Shown: positions 10,116-18,970, counted from the first letter of the stretch. The stretch: 64,000 nucleotides of DNA from Pseudoalteromonas sp. OOF1S-7 (GCF_022347765.1 NZ_JAKRFZ010000015.1:1-64000), one strand, 5' to 3'. The notes: generated from the letters alone by a model not told the origin. Numbers and translations are program-made.

Positions 10116-11941
10116 TGCGAATGCTGACGCGCTTTTTACCCAGCGGCATACTGGCCGTTTTGACCGCTCTGTTGATGCTGATGAGCACCAGCAGCCAGGC
10201 GGCAGGCAATGCCACTGTGCTCGATAGTTTGCTCGCTCCCAAGCAGCAAACGTTTTTACCCGTCGAAGAAGCTTTTAAGTTCGACTTCGACCAGCAGGGC
10301 AAAGTGCTGTTTACCGGCTGGGATATTGCGCCCGGCTACTACCTATATAAGAAGAAACTGGAGATCATCGCCAAAGGGGCTGACATTTCAGTGCCCGAAT
10401 ACGCGCAGGGTGAAATGATCGAGGATGAGTTTTTTGGTAAAACCGAAGTTTATTTTGATCAGTTTGCCGTGATCTCCCGACTCAGTAACATCACCGACGG
10501 GGCAGTGGTGAAAATTCGCTATCAGGGCTGTGCCGAAGCCGGGCTGTGTTACCCGCCCGAAGTGATCACTGTGCCTTTAACGGTGCTCGTCAGTGGCGGC
10601 GATGATACAAGCCCGCCCGTCAAAGCAACCAGCCAGCCCGAGGTCTCATCCGACAGCAGCGACGATTTGAGCTTCACGGAGCGACTGGCGCAGCAATCAC
10701 TGCTCACCAACCTGGCGGTGTTTTTTGCGGTGGGCGTGGGCCTGGCGTTTACGCCGTGTGTCTTCCCGATGTTTCCAATCCTCTCTAGTCTGATCGCCGG
10801 TCAGCAACATTTGTCGACCAAAAAGGCCTTTAGCCTGTCTTTTGTTTATGTTCAGGGCATGGCCGTAACCTATGCAGCTCTTGGCTTAGTGGTGGCCTAT
10901 TTTGGCGGCCAGGTACAGGGCTATCTGCAACACCCGGCGATACTGATAAGCTTTAGCTTACTGTTTGTGTTGCTGGCCTTTGCCATGTTCGGCTGGTACG
11001 AGATCAAACTGCCCAGCGGCATGATGAACAAGCTGACCGAGATCAGTAACCAACAAAGTGGCGGTAATTATGTTGGTGTGTTCTCTATGGGCGTTTTATC
11101 CGGCCTGATCGCATCCCCGTGTACCACGGCGCCATTATCAGCGGCACTATTATATGTCGCTCAAAGTGGTGACTTTATGGTCGGTGGTCTGACACTGTAT
11201 GCGCTGAGCTTAGGGATGGGCCTGCCGCTGTTACTGCTTGGTACCTCAGGAGGTAAATTACTCCCCAAAGCGGGTGGCTGGATGGAACAGGTCAAAACCC
11301 TGTTTGGCTTTGTCATGTTGTTTGTACCACTTATTCTTCTTGAGCGGATCCTCGACTTTAATATCATTCTGGGACTGGCATCGGTGCTGGCAGTGGCGAC
11401 CGCCCTGTATTTGCATCACTGGCAAAGTGGCCAGACACAGGGCAAAGGCAAAACCCTGCTCTGGGCAATGGCTACCAGCTTATTTGTGGTCGGCTTGCTG
11501 ACCGCCAGAAGCGTGGTGTTCCCGGCTTCTGGAACGGCTCAGATCAACGTGGCACAACAGGAAACTAAGCAGGGGTTCAGGCTACTGGACGACCTGGCTG
11601 CACTGAATGTGGCAGTCGAGCAGGCCAACAGCAACGGTAAAATCGCCATGGTGGATCTGTATGCCGATTGGTGTGTGGCCTGTAAAGAGTTTGAAAAATA
11701 CACCTTTCCTACCGAACAAGTCCAAACCCAGTTTGCCTACTTCGATACGTTAAAGCTCGATCTGACCGAAAGTAATGACACCACCATAGAGATCATGGAA
11801 GCATTTACCGTCTTCGGCCTCCCCAGCATACTGTTCTTTGATGCCCAGGGGAATGAGATCCCCGAACTGCGCGTGACCGGGTTTCAGGACGCCGACGAGT
11901 TTGCAGCTCACCTGGAAAAAGTACGCCAGTATGTGCTGTAA
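10115..11941 (+). CDS. dsbD: Thiol:disulfide interchange protein DsbD
   Basis: Carries electrons from cytoplasmic thioredoxin across the inner membrane to periplasmic DsbC, DsbG and cytochrome c maturation proteins. It has 608 residues: a signal peptide (about 1-29, ending SSQA), an N-terminal periplasmic domain with the Cys pair YQGCAEAGLCYPP, a central membrane domain of about eight helices with Cys in FTPCVFPMFPIL and SPCTTAPLSAALL, and a C-terminal thioredoxin domain with WCVAC. All six redox cysteines are present, so the protein should work. It overlaps cutA by one base. Confidence 0.97.
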   Translation: MRMLTRFLPSGILAVLTALLMLMSTSSQAAGNATVLDSLLAPKQQTFLPVEEAFKFDFDQQGKVLFTGWDIAPGYYLYKKKLEIIAKGADISVPEYAQGEMIEDEFFGKTEVYFDQFAVISRLSNITDGAVVKIRYQGCAEAGLCYPPEVITVPLTVLVSGGDDTSPPVKATSQPEVSSDSSDDLSFTERLAQQSLLTNLAVFFAVGVGLAFTPCVFPMFPILSSLIAGQQHLSTKKAFSLSFVYVQGMAVTYAALGLVVAYFGGQVQGYLQHPAILISFSLLFVLLAFAMFGWYEIKLPSGMMNKLTEISNQQSGGNYVGVFSMGVLSGLIASPCTTAPLSAALLYVAQSGDFMVGGLTLYALSLGMGLPLLLLGTSGGKLLPKAGGWMEQVKTLFGFVMLFVPLILLERILDFNIILGLASVLAVATALYLHHWQSGQTQGKGKTLLWAMATSLFVVGLLTARSVVFPASGTAQINVAQQETKQGFRLLDDLAALNVAVEQANSNGKIAMVDLYADWCVACKEFEKYTFPTEQVQTQFAYFDTLKLDLTESNDTTIEIMEAFTVFGLPSILFFDAQGNEIPELRVTGFQDADEFAAHLEKVRQYVL

Positions 11942-11972
11942 CCCTACCACTGGCGAATGATACGCTATCCAC

Positions 11973-12016
11973 GACACAGAGGCCTGAAGTTTTACCTCTG
12001 TGTCTCGTCTTTTCTT
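11973..12016 (+). terminator. Terminator after cutA-dsbD
   Basis: GACACAGAGG (11973-11982) pairs with CCTCTGTGTC (11995-12004) over a 12-base loop, followed by a T-rich run (TCGTCTTTTCTT). Confidence 0.85.
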
Positions 12017-12061
12017 ATGCTGATTAGACCAGTATTTTGCTGCTATTTACCTTGAACTCTC

Positions 12062-12078
12062 TATAATAGTTCGCGAAC
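12062..12078 (+). promoter_or_regulatory. Probable -10 box and adjoining palindrome upstream of aroQ-accBC
   Basis: A perfect TATAAT (12062-12067) is followed one base later by the 10-base palindrome GTTCGCGAAC (12069-12078), which would sit across the transcription start. The leader to aroQ would be about 105 bases. The palindrome could be an operator; no regulator is recognised. Confidence 0.5.
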
Positions 12079-12177
12079 GTGAGAAATATTTGCTATTTGC
12101 TGTGCATACGCTTAAGTTAACAAGGTCTTTTTCAAAAAAAGCGGCTTTGTTTTCTAATTAAAGGAATTTCATGCATT

Positions 12178-12639
12178 ATGTCTACAAATTTGAAGATTTT
12201 AGTCCTGAATGGCCCAAACCTGAATATGCTGGGCCGACGTGAGCCGGATAAATACGGCACCCGGACCTTAAAAGACATAATGCTGGACCTGACGCAAAGC
12301 GCAGTAAATTACGATGTCGAGCTGAGTCACTTTCAAAGCAATAGCGAAGCCGAGTTGATCAATCATATTCATGCACAATATGAGCGTGTTGATTGCATCA
12401 TCTTCAATCCGGCGGCATTTACACACACCAGCATTGCTTTGAGAGATGCATTACTGAGCGTCAGCATCCCGTTTTATGAAGTGCATTTGTCAAACGTCTA
12501 TGCACGCGAGCCATTTCGTCACAAGTCCTACTTTTCGGATGTGGCGCAGGGCGTAATATGTGGATTAGGTGCGTTGGGCTACGAAGCCGCATTAATGGCG
12601 GCCGTGGCCAAGCTGCGCAAACAAGATAACTCAAATTAA
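12178..12639 (+). CDS. aroQ: Type II 3-dehydroquinate dehydratase
   Basis: Shikimate-pathway enzyme that removes water from 3-dehydroquinate to give 3-dehydroshikimate; a cytoplasmic dodecamer. It has 153 residues, the usual size for the type II enzyme. Visible features are LNGPNLNMLGRREPDKYG (the Arg and Tyr of the active-site lid), the FNPAAFTHTSIALRDAL segment and EVHLSN with the catalytic His. It precedes accB by 19 bases. The aroQ-accB-accC order is common in gammaproteobacteria. Confidence 0.96.
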   Translation: MSTNLKILVLNGPNLNMLGRREPDKYGTRTLKDIMLDLTQSAVNYDVELSHFQSNSEAELINHIHAQYERVDCIIFNPAAFTHTSIALRDALLSVSIPFYEVHLSNVYAREPFRHKSYFSDVAQGVICGLGALGYEAALMAAVAKLRKQDNSN

Positions 12640-12658
12640 CTAACAGGCGGGTCAAGTT

Positions 12659-13123
12659 ATGGATATTCGCAAGATCAAAAAACTTATCGAACTAGTAGAA
12701 GAATCAGGTATTGCAGAGCTGGAAATCACCGAAGGTGAAGAGTCGGTACGCATCAATCGTCACAGCAGCGCACCGGTTATTGCTCAGCCACAGCAGTACT
12801 CATTACCAACAGCGGCACCTGCTCCAGTAGCAGCGCCTGCGGCAGCACCAACCGCCGAAGCTCCCGCTGCTATCAGCGATACACCAGTCGGTCATCAGGT
12901 GAAATCACCTATGGTAGGTACTTTCTACTCAGCGTCTTCTCCAACGGCAGCGGCATACGTTGAAGTGGGCTCAAAAGTCAATGTTGGCGACACACTGTGT
13001 ATCGTTGAAGCGATGAAGATGATGAACCAAATTGAATCCGATAAAGCCGGTGTAGTTAAGGCGATTCTGGTTGAAAATGGCGACGCGGTTGAGTTCGATC
13101 AGCCACTGTTCATCATCGAATAA
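12659..13123 (+). CDS. accB: Acetyl-CoA carboxylase biotin carboxyl carrier protein
   Basis: Carries the biotin that moves carboxyl groups between biotin carboxylase and carboxyltransferase in the first step of fatty acid synthesis. It has 154 residues: a short N-terminal dimerisation part, an Ala/Pro-rich linker (about 44-72) and a C-terminal biotinyl domain with the target Lys120 in EAMKMMNQ. The next gene is accC, 21 bases downstream. In E. coli accBC is autoregulated by AccB; no site for this is visible here. Confidence 0.98.
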   Translation: MDIRKIKKLIELVEESGIAELEITEGEESVRINRHSSAPVIAQPQQYSLPTAAPAPVAAPAAAPTAEAPAAISDTPVGHQVKSPMVGTFYSASSPTAAAYVEVGSKVNVGDTLCIVEAMKMMNQIESDKAGVVKAILVENGDAVEFDQPLFIIE

Positions 13124-13144
13124 TGCCCCTGGAAGGTTAACACT

Positions 13145-14485
13145 ATGCTAGATAAAGTAGTCATTGCAAACCGAGGCGAAATTGCGCTTCGCGTATTGCG
13201 TGCCTGCAAGGAGCTGGGGATTAAAACGGTTGCAGTGCATTCAACTGCCGATCGTGACCTCAAACACGTGCTACTTGCAGACGAAACCATTTGTATTGGT
13301 AAACCCGCAGCCAGTGAAAGTTACCTGGATATTCCGCGTATCATTGCAGCTGCAGAGGTCACTGATGCCGTAGCGATTCACCCGGGCTATGGCTTCCTGT
13401 CTGAAAATGCAGACTTTGCCGATCAGGTTGAGCAAAGCGGCTTTATCTTTATCGGTCCAAAAGGCGACACCATTCGCCTGATGGGGGATAAAGTATCGGC
13501 AATTGAAGCAATGCGTAAAGCAGGCGTACCTTGTGTACCAGGTTCTGACGGTCCGCTGACAGATAATAATGAGCGCAACGTACAGATCGCTAAGCGTATC
13601 GGTTATCCAGTGATCATCAAAGCTGCAGGCGGCGGCGGTGGTCGTGGTATGCGCGTTGTACGTAGCGAAGAAGAACTGCTGGACTCAATCGCGCTGACGC
13701 AAACAGAAGCACAACAATTCTTTGGTAATGGCATGGTATACATGGAGAAATTCCTTGAAAACCCACGTCATATCGAAGTACAGGTACTTGCTGACGGCCA
13801 GGGCAATGCCATCCATCTGGGTGAGCGTGATTGTTCAATGCAACGTCGTCACCAGAAAGTTGTGGAAGAAGCACCTGCACCAGGTATTACAGCAGAAATG
13901 CGTAAGTTCATCGGTGATCGTTGTACCCGAGCTTGTATCGAAATCGGCTATCGTGGTGCTGGCACGTTCGAATTCCTTTACGAAAACGGCGAGTTCTACT
14001 TCATTGAAATGAACACCCGTATCCAGGTGGAGCACCCGGTGACTGAAATGGTGACTGGCGTAGACCTGATCAAAGAGCAATTGAAAATCGCCGCAGGACA
14101 GCCCCTGTCTATCACGCAGGATGATGTCGTGATCCGTGGCCATGCCATTGAGTGTCGTATCAATGCAGAAGATCCGGAGAACTTTATTCCGTCTCCTGGT
14201 AAGATCACGCGCTTCCACCCGGCCGGTGGATTGGGCATACGCTGGGACAGCCATATCTATGCTGATTACACAGTCCCACCACATTACGACTCTATGATTG
14301 GCAAACTGATCACCTACGGTGAGAACCGTGATGTGGCCATTGCCAGAGCACGTAACGCCCTGAATGAACTTGTGATTGATGGAATAAAAACCAATACTCC
14401 GTTACACAAGAAAATTCTTGCGGACGAAAACTTCCAAAACGGTGGCACCAACATCCACTACCTGGAAAAGAAACTGGGTCTGTAG
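13145..14485 (+). CDS. accC: Acetyl-CoA carboxylase, biotin carboxylase subunit
   Basis: ATP-grasp enzyme that carboxylates the biotin on AccB using bicarbonate and ATP. It has 446 residues, the usual length. Seen are the N-terminal fold start VIANRGEIALRVLRACKELG, the glycine-rich ATP loop KAAGGGGGRGMRVV, HIEVQVLADGQGNAIHLGER, and EMNTRIQVEHPVTEMVTG with the metal and bicarbonate-site residues. Last gene of the aroQ-accB-accC operon. Confidence 0.98.
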   Translation: MLDKVVIANRGEIALRVLRACKELGIKTVAVHSTADRDLKHVLLADETICIGKPAASESYLDIPRIIAAAEVTDAVAIHPGYGFLSENADFADQVEQSGFIFIGPKGDTIRLMGDKVSAIEAMRKAGVPCVPGSDGPLTDNNERNVQIAKRIGYPVIIKAAGGGGGRGMRVVRSEEELLDSIALTQTEAQQFFGNGMVYMEKFLENPRHIEVQVLADGQGNAIHLGERDCSMQRRHQKVVEEAPAPGITAEMRKFIGDRCTRACIEIGYRGAGTFEFLYENGEFYFIEMNTRIQVEHPVTEMVTGVDLIKEQLKIAAGQPLSITQDDVVIRGHAIECRINAEDPENFIPSPGKITRFHPAGGLGIRWDSHIYADYTVPPHYDSMIGKLITYGENRDVAIARARNALNELVIDGIKTNTPLHKKILADENFQNGGTNIHYLEKKLGL

Positions 14486-14494
14486 GCCTGTTTG

Positions 14495-14518
14495 CGCAGG
14501 GGTGAAAGAACCCCTGCG
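14495..14518 (+). terminator. Hairpin after accC
   Basis: CGCAGGGGT (14495-14503) pairs perfectly with ACCCCTGCG (14510-14518). It starts 9 bases after the accC stop codon. There is no clear T run, so it may be a weak terminator or an mRNA 3'-end hairpin. Confidence 0.55.
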
Positions 14519-14656
14519 TGTATTACCTGCTCCTTGCCTCCAAATAGCCACTTTCAGAACTCACTCTGTATTTTTCATTGCACCCGGCTCTCTCTTGCGT
14601 CACTTTAACAGCATCACCCATTTCATCTGCAGAACGACTCTGCAAAGGGAAACAGG

Positions 14657-15550
14657 ATGCCATTGACCAGCTTTTTGCGTTTACTCTGCCTGGCAGCAAT
14701 CTGGGGCGGTTCATTTTTATTTATGCGTATTGCTGCGCCTACATTTGGACCGGCTTATCTCATCGAGTTCAGAGTGAGCTTTGCTGCACTTGCACTGCTA
14801 ATGGTCGCCTTGTATCTGAAGCAACATTTGCAGTTTCGCTTACATGCTCGCCACTATTTTATTTTGGGTTTGCTCAATACCGCGCTGCCTTTTGTGCTCT
14901 TTGCCTATGCGGCACAAACCCTGACGGTTTCAATGTTGGCAATTTTGAATGCCACGGCGGCCATCTGGGGTGGCTTAATTGCTTTTTTCTGGCATCGGTC
15001 GCCCCTTAGTGTCAAGTCCCTGAGCGGCATGGTGCTGGGGATCGGTGGCGTTGTAGTGTTGGTTGGCTGGGATGAAACACTTGTTTTGAACAAGACGATC
15101 TGGCCGGTCCTGGCGAGTGTGCTTGCCGCGGTGAGTTATGGGATCGCCAGCAATTATGCCAAAAATGCGCCCCAGATCGCCGCGTTTGATAACGCTCATG
15201 GCAGTATGTGGGCCGCGGCCATCTTGTTGCTGCCATTGCTTCCTTTCATACCCATGCGGGCAGTGCCAGTGAACACGGAGATTTCTGCCGTTATTGCATT
15301 AGGCGTGATCTGTACAGGCATCGCGTATTTGCTGTATTTTCGATTAATTTCAGAGGTAGGGGCTGTTTCTGCGCTATCTGTAACCTTTTTAATCCCCCTG
15401 TTTGGGATCGTATGGGGTTATCTCATATTAGATGAACAGGTTGGACTCAATACGCTGGGAGGAATGGTTTTGGTATTAACGGGTACTATGCTGGTGACGG
15501 GCTTTTCACCCACCACCCTGCTGGCTGGGCGCGCTGAGCACACCCAGTAG
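14657..15550 (+). CDS. EamA/DMT family transporter
   Basis: Ten-helix inner-membrane permease of the drug/metabolite transporter superfamily, 297 residues, made of two EamA repeats. The first repeat begins LCLAAIWGGSFLFMRIAAP; the second ends with FLIPLFGIVWGYLILDEQVG, the usual EamA closing signature. Substrate cannot be told from sequence; amino acid or metabolite export is usual for the family. It stands alone between accC and the convergent DUF2489 gene. AGGGAAACAGG before the ATG gives a reasonable ribosome site. Confidence 0.88.
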   Translation: MPLTSFLRLLCLAAIWGGSFLFMRIAAPTFGPAYLIEFRVSFAALALLMVALYLKQHLQFRLHARHYFILGLLNTALPFVLFAYAAQTLTVSMLAILNATAAIWGGLIAFFWHRSPLSVKSLSGMVLGIGGVVVLVGWDETLVLNKTIWPVLASVLAAVSYGIASNYAKNAPQIAAFDNAHGSMWAAAILLLPLLPFIPMRAVPVNTEISAVIALGVICTGIAYLLYFRLISEVGAVSALSVTFLIPLFGIVWGYLILDEQVGLNTLGGMVLVLTGTMLVTGFSPTTLLAGRAEHTQ

Positions 15551-15561
15551 ATCATACATGG

Positions 15562-16068
15562 CTACTGAAAGACCACATTTTCGCTGCCCGGCAAGGGCTT
15601 AAAACGGCTCAGTAGCTTTTCACAGTCTTCCAGGATCTGTGTCTCAAGACGCTCTTCAGCACGCCAGCGCTGTGCATCCATCTTATAGATCTCTTTCTTA
15701 CTGTATTTTTTTCGTGCGTCATGAGTAGGCATTTCTTTGACTTCCTCGTACATTTCATGCACGCCCGGATAGCTCTGGCTCAGCTCGATTTCCTCATCAA
15801 AGCTGTACTGAGACATCAGCACCCACACCCGCAGACAGCCTTCAGAGTACTCGCACTGCTTCTGCTGCATCGCCTTAGCTATCAGGTTGATGCTATCGGA
15901 CAGCTTGGCATTGCGTTCCTGACGAGACCGTGCCAGCTTCTCTGTTTGCTCCTGCTGCAATTTTGCTATCGTGTCTTTCTGTACTTTCAGCTGCCACAAC
16001 AGCTTACCGGCGTAAAATGCCAAACCGGCGATGATCAACGCGCCTACCACAATCGCGGCTATCCACAT
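15562..16068 (-). CDS. DUF2489 family membrane-anchored protein
   Basis: 168 residues with one N-terminal membrane helix (about 3-25, IAAIVVGALIIAGLAFYAG), then a coiled-coil-like helix (about 27-65) and a soluble acidic part. The pattern fits DUF2489, whose gene often stands beside yihI in this order of bacteria. No function is known. It follows yihI with a 3-base gap, so the two are probably co-transcribed and translated together. Confidence 0.75.
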   Translation of the reverse strand: MWIAAIVVGALIIAGLAFYAGKLLWQLKVQKDTIAKLQQEQTEKLARSRQERNAKLSDSINLIAKAMQQKQCEYSEGCLRVWVLMSQYSFDEEIELSQSYPGVHEMYEEVKEMPTHDARKKYSKKEIYKMDAQRWRAEERLETQILEDCEKLLSRFKPLPGSENVVFQ

Positions 16069-16071
16069 AGT

Positions 16072-16647
16072 TTAACGCTCCTCGTCTTCGTCTGTTAACC
16101 ACTCATCCGCCAGATCACTGCTCATCCACTGATCCAGCTCATCTTCCTGAGCCATATCGGTTTCTTCAAACTCATCATCAATACCCAGTAGCTCACACAA
16201 CTCCTGATGACGAGCCACCGACTTGTTGAAGTATTTAGCATCTTTGCCCATTAACAGCTCACCACGTTCATGACGCTCTAACAGGGCCATCAGGCGTTCA
16301 TCATTTTCCAGCTGCTGTAATTCCTGCTCCGGTGTCAACGTAACCTGTGCTACTTTTTTCAGTTCTACCTGAGGTTTAAGATCACGATTGAGCTTAGGCT
16401 GGCTGGCCTGCTGTGGCTGAGGCACCAGCGCAACTGGCTTTTTACTGCCGGCACGCGGATCCTTGTTACTCCCCGTGGTTTTACTCTCTTCCACTTTCGC
16501 TTCCTGCGCATTACGTGAACCCGGCTTTTTACCTTTATGCTTTTTGGTGCGCTGCTCTTTAAGTGCCCTGAGCTCCTGGAGTTTCTCTTTGCTCAGCCTG
16601 GGTGTACCTATATTCCCCACCTTCCGGGATTTTTTCTTTCTCGTCAT
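16072..16647 (-). CDS. yihI: Der GTPase-activating protein YihI
   Basis: Activator of the ribosome-assembly GTPase Der (EngA). It has 191 residues: a highly basic N-terminus (TRKKKSRKVGNIGTPRLSKE), a Lys/Gln/Pro-rich low-complexity linker, and an acidic C-terminal region (ETDMAQEDELDQW) as in E. coli YihI. It lies between a methyltransferase gene (22 bases upstream) and DUF2489 (3 bases downstream), suggesting a three-gene minus-strand operon. Confidence 0.9.
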   Translation of the reverse strand: MTRKKKSRKVGNIGTPRLSKEKLQELRALKEQRTKKHKGKKPGSRNAQEAKVEESKTTGSNKDPRAGSKKPVALVPQPQQASQPKLNRDLKPQVELKKVAQVTLTPEQELQQLENDERLMALLERHERGELLMGKDAKYFNKSVARHQELCELLGIDDEFEETDMAQEDELDQWMSSDLADEWLTDEDEER

Positions 16648-16669
16648 ACTAATCTTTACTCATTCTTCG

Positions 16670-17368
16670 CTATCGCTTAGTTAAAATGATGACATCATTG
16701 CCTATCACTTCAACCTGGGTATTAAATTGCTCTGCAATATAGGCAAACGTCTCACGACTAAAAAACGCGATATGGGTTTGATCGTTTTTGTAATGCCAGG
16801 TTGCAAAACGTGCTGGTTCTATTACCAGCTTAGTCATTAATGCCAATGGTGCGCCAGGCTTGAGCATGGCCAGCAACTGATGCAGCACTTCACCTGGCTG
16901 GGCCAGGTGTTCTATCACTTCACTACAGGTAATAAAGTCATACTGCTGATCCAGCACTTTGGGATCATTGGCATAGTATAAATCATATAGCGCCATCCGA
17001 TGGCCAGCTTCTGTCAGTATTTTGGCCAACAATGGGCCCGGTCCGCAGCCAAAGTCCAGGCCGGATTGAGCCGCCGGTAAGCGCTCACACAGCGGTTCAG
17101 CCAGCCGGGATAAAAATCGCCGATAACCGGGATCCATCAGATCATTTTCATGGCTGTCATAAATGGCTTTTTCCTGCTCAGCGCTTAATCGCTGCTCGGG
17201 GGAGACAGACACCAGCTTGCAGCACTGACACTGCCAGTAGTCTCTGAATTTGTCCTGATGGTAGTGCGTTAATGAGTCGCCTTCACAAAGGCCGCAACGC
17301 CATGACTGTGGATTTTGCAACTGAGATAAACCGAAATGCCTTAAAGGCCGTATTATAACAGCAATCAA
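16670..17368 (-). CDS. Class I SAM-dependent methyltransferase with N-terminal zinc-finger-like segment
   Basis: 232 residues. The N-terminal part has CGLCEGD and CQCCK, four Cys that could bind zinc. The methyltransferase domain starts near residue 95 with GLDFGCGPGPLLAKIL (motif I) and has DFITCSEVIEHLAQPGEVL (motifs near the SAM adenine). The C-terminus is of the methyltransf_23 type (MLKPGAPLALMTK). Substrate unknown. First gene of a probable operon with yihI and DUF2489. The candidate CsrB RNA ends about 25 bases upstream of its start. Confidence 0.8.
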   Translation of the reverse strand: MIAVIIRPLRHFGLSQLQNPQSWRCGLCEGDSLTHYHQDKFRDYWQCQCCKLVSVSPEQRLSAEQEKAIYDSHENDLMDPGYRRFLSRLAEPLCERLPAAQSGLDFGCGPGPLLAKILTEAGHRMALYDLYYANDPKVLDQQYDFITCSEVIEHLAQPGEVLHQLLAMLKPGAPLALMTKLVIEPARFATWHYKNDQTHIAFFSRETFAYIAEQFNTQVEVIGNDVIILTKR

Positions 17369-17393
17369 TTAGTGAACAAATATGCACACACAA

Positions 17394-17427
17394 ATAAAAA
17401 AGCGGCAGAGATTGCTCTCTACCGCTT
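17394..17427 (-). terminator. Terminator of the candidate CsrB RNA
   Basis: On the minus strand AAGCGGTAGAGA pairs with TCTCTGCCGCTT (one A-C mismatch) and is followed by a run of T. It ends 25 bases before the methyltransferase start codon. Confidence 0.8.
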
Positions 17428-17692
17428 ACTAATCTGAGCGTCACAAACTGGACACTTCTCCCTTCGACTTTTAAGTCATTATTATTTTTATTGTGGTATC
17501 TTCCGTTTTGTTTTTATTGTCACTTCCGTGAACACTTTCCATATTGTTATTGTTATCAAACTTCCAATGCATTTTTTATTGTCGGTCTTCCTGACGCTTT
17601 CTTGGTCATCCTGTGTATTCAAGGTGAATACTTAATCCTGCCACCGACGCTTCCGATACGAATTGTCCCTGTTTTTTTATTATCTGGCGACA
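17394..17692 (-). ncRNA. csrB: Candidate CsrB/RsmZ-family regulatory sRNA
   Basis: No protein gene fits this 600-base gap. Read on the minus strand it carries ten GGA motifs in about 300 bases, mostly as CGGAAG, AGGAAG, AGGATG or GGGAC. Several sit in hairpin loops, for example TTCACGGAAGTGAC and GTCAGGAAGAC. That is the mark of RNAs that bind and remove the translational regulator CsrA/RsmA. A Rho-independent terminator closes it, a -35/-10 pair lies at the 5' end, and GacA/UvrY-like inverted repeats lie further upstream. The 5' end is estimated from the -10 box. Family name is inferred from features, not from an alignment. Confidence 0.7.
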
Positions 17693-17698
17693 ACGAAT

Positions 17699-17726
17699 AA
17701 TCTACGCCGATCTGAAACAGTTACAA
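17699..17726 (-). promoter_or_regulatory. Probable promoter of the candidate CsrB RNA
   Basis: TTGTAA (17721-17726) and TAGATT (17699-17704) on the minus strand are separated by 16 bases. Transcription would start near 17692. Confidence 0.45.
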
Positions 17727-17838
17727 CTAAACAATAACAAAATTATTACCTGAATATTTTAGAACAACATTAAACCAATTTTATTACAAAGGGTTACAAC
17801 TGAACACAAGATGAAATTAAGTCAAGTCGTACATGCTC

Positions 17839-17880
17839 TATAAGCATATATCTCACACTAAAGTTGAGACATATCTCACA
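17839..17880 (-). promoter_or_regulatory. Two GacA/UvrY-like inverted repeats upstream of the CsrB candidate
   Basis: On the minus strand TGTGAGATATGTCTCAAC (17863-17880) and TGTGAGATATATGCTTATA (17839-17857) resemble the GacA/UvrY upstream site TGTAAG-N6-CTTACA. They lie about 150-190 bases before the predicted start, as for csrB genes of other gammaproteobacteria. Confidence 0.45.
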
Positions 17881-17890
17881 CTGCGAGATC

Positions 17891-17922
17891 AAAAAAAGGC
17901 AGCTCAGTTGCTGCCTTTTTTA
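17891..17922. terminator. Terminator of cytochrome c4 gene
   Basis: A run of seven A, GGCAGC, a short loop, GCTGCC and a T run form a hairpin with U tracts on either strand. It lies 45 bases after the cytochrome c4 stop and would also separate it from the CsrB candidate. Confidence 0.85.
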
Positions 17923-17967
17923 CAATACCCAGCGTTTATACTGGGTCTGCTTTGTATCTATACGACT

Positions 17968-18600
17968 TTAATGCAGGCCACCCAAGTACTTCGATAGCAC
18001 TTCGATGTCTTTGTCTGTCAGCTTCTTCGCGATATCGCTCATCATACCATTTGGATCGTTGCTACGAACACCATCACGGAATTTTTCTAGCTGGGCTTTG
18101 ATGTACTCCGGGTGCTGGAATGAGATTTTAGGAAACTTAGACAGAGATGTACCGTTACCACGTGGACCGTGACATGCTGCACAAGACGGAATACCACGCT
18201 CAGCGTCACCGGCCTTGTAGAGCTTCTGGCCGACTTCAACCACATCTTCCGGTGTTGTGCCTGATGACATTGGCAAAGACGCGAAATAAGCAGACAAGTC
18301 TCTCATATCTTGATCCGATAAAGGCATAGCCATACCACTCATCACAGGATCCATACGACCTTTTTTACCACCTGACGTCATACCTAGCTTGAACTCTTGC
18401 AATTGCTTATAAAGGTAATCCGCATGCTGACCAGCGATTTTTGGATATATAGTAACAGGAGCATTGCCATCTGGACCGTGACACGCCGCACAGGTTGCAG
18501 CCTTTGCTTTACCGGCTTGCGCATCGCCATCAAATGCCGCGACGTTGCTGGCTGACAAAGACCCTAGCAACATAGTTAAAGTTAATGCTATTTTTTTCAT
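17968..18600 (-). CDS. Dihaem cytochrome c4
   Basis: Periplasmic electron carrier of 210 residues that feeds terminal cytochrome oxidases. A signal peptide (about 1-22, ending NVAA) is followed by two class I cytochrome c domains, each with a CAACH haem site: CAACHGPDGNAP and CAACHGPRGNGTS. Axial Met residues are likely in GMAMPLSD and NGMMSD. This is the normal length and two-domain form of cytochrome c4. It stands alone, divergent from engB, as in many gammaproteobacteria. Confidence 0.95.
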   Translation of the reverse strand: MKKIALTLTMLLGSLSASNVAAFDGDAQAGKAKAATCAACHGPDGNAPVTIYPKIAGQHADYLYKQLQEFKLGMTSGGKKGRMDPVMSGMAMPLSDQDMRDLSAYFASLPMSSGTTPEDVVEVGQKLYKAGDAERGIPSCAACHGPRGNGTSLSKFPKISFQHPEYIKAQLEKFRDGVRSNDPNGMMSDIAKKLTDKDIEVLSKYLGGLH

Positions 18601-18970
18601 GGTAAATTCTCTGTTTCCGACCCTGTAATTTTGAACCCAGCCGAAAAAGCCTCGTTTCTTTCACTGCGTGGGCAAATCTTATTTGAGACCGACTGACCAA
18701 GCTTACAAAATGTGCGCTAATTGGCACTGACAAAGTCAACGGGCTCGAGTTTTACGTTGCAATTGCTACAGTCTACACGATATTAATTTCTCTGGCACGT
18801 TTTCTGCTCACATTAAACACATAAATTATAGGGATTTGACTCGGATTAAGGTTCCCTTTCAGTGCTTAGCGTAAAAACTCACCCAGGGTGAAGATTTTAT
18901 CGGCTTTTGCATTAGCAACCAAGTATAATAAAATAGAAAATAACGAGTTCAATCCCCTTGAGGAGCCGAA
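18601..18970. other. Divergent intergenic region, cytochrome c4 and engB
   Basis: About 370 bases. It must hold both divergent promoters. A TATAAT at 18924-18929 is well placed for engB, with a leader of about 35 bases, although the -35 is poor. Nothing else was recognised; no Spot 42-like sequence is seen here. Confidence 0.5.
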
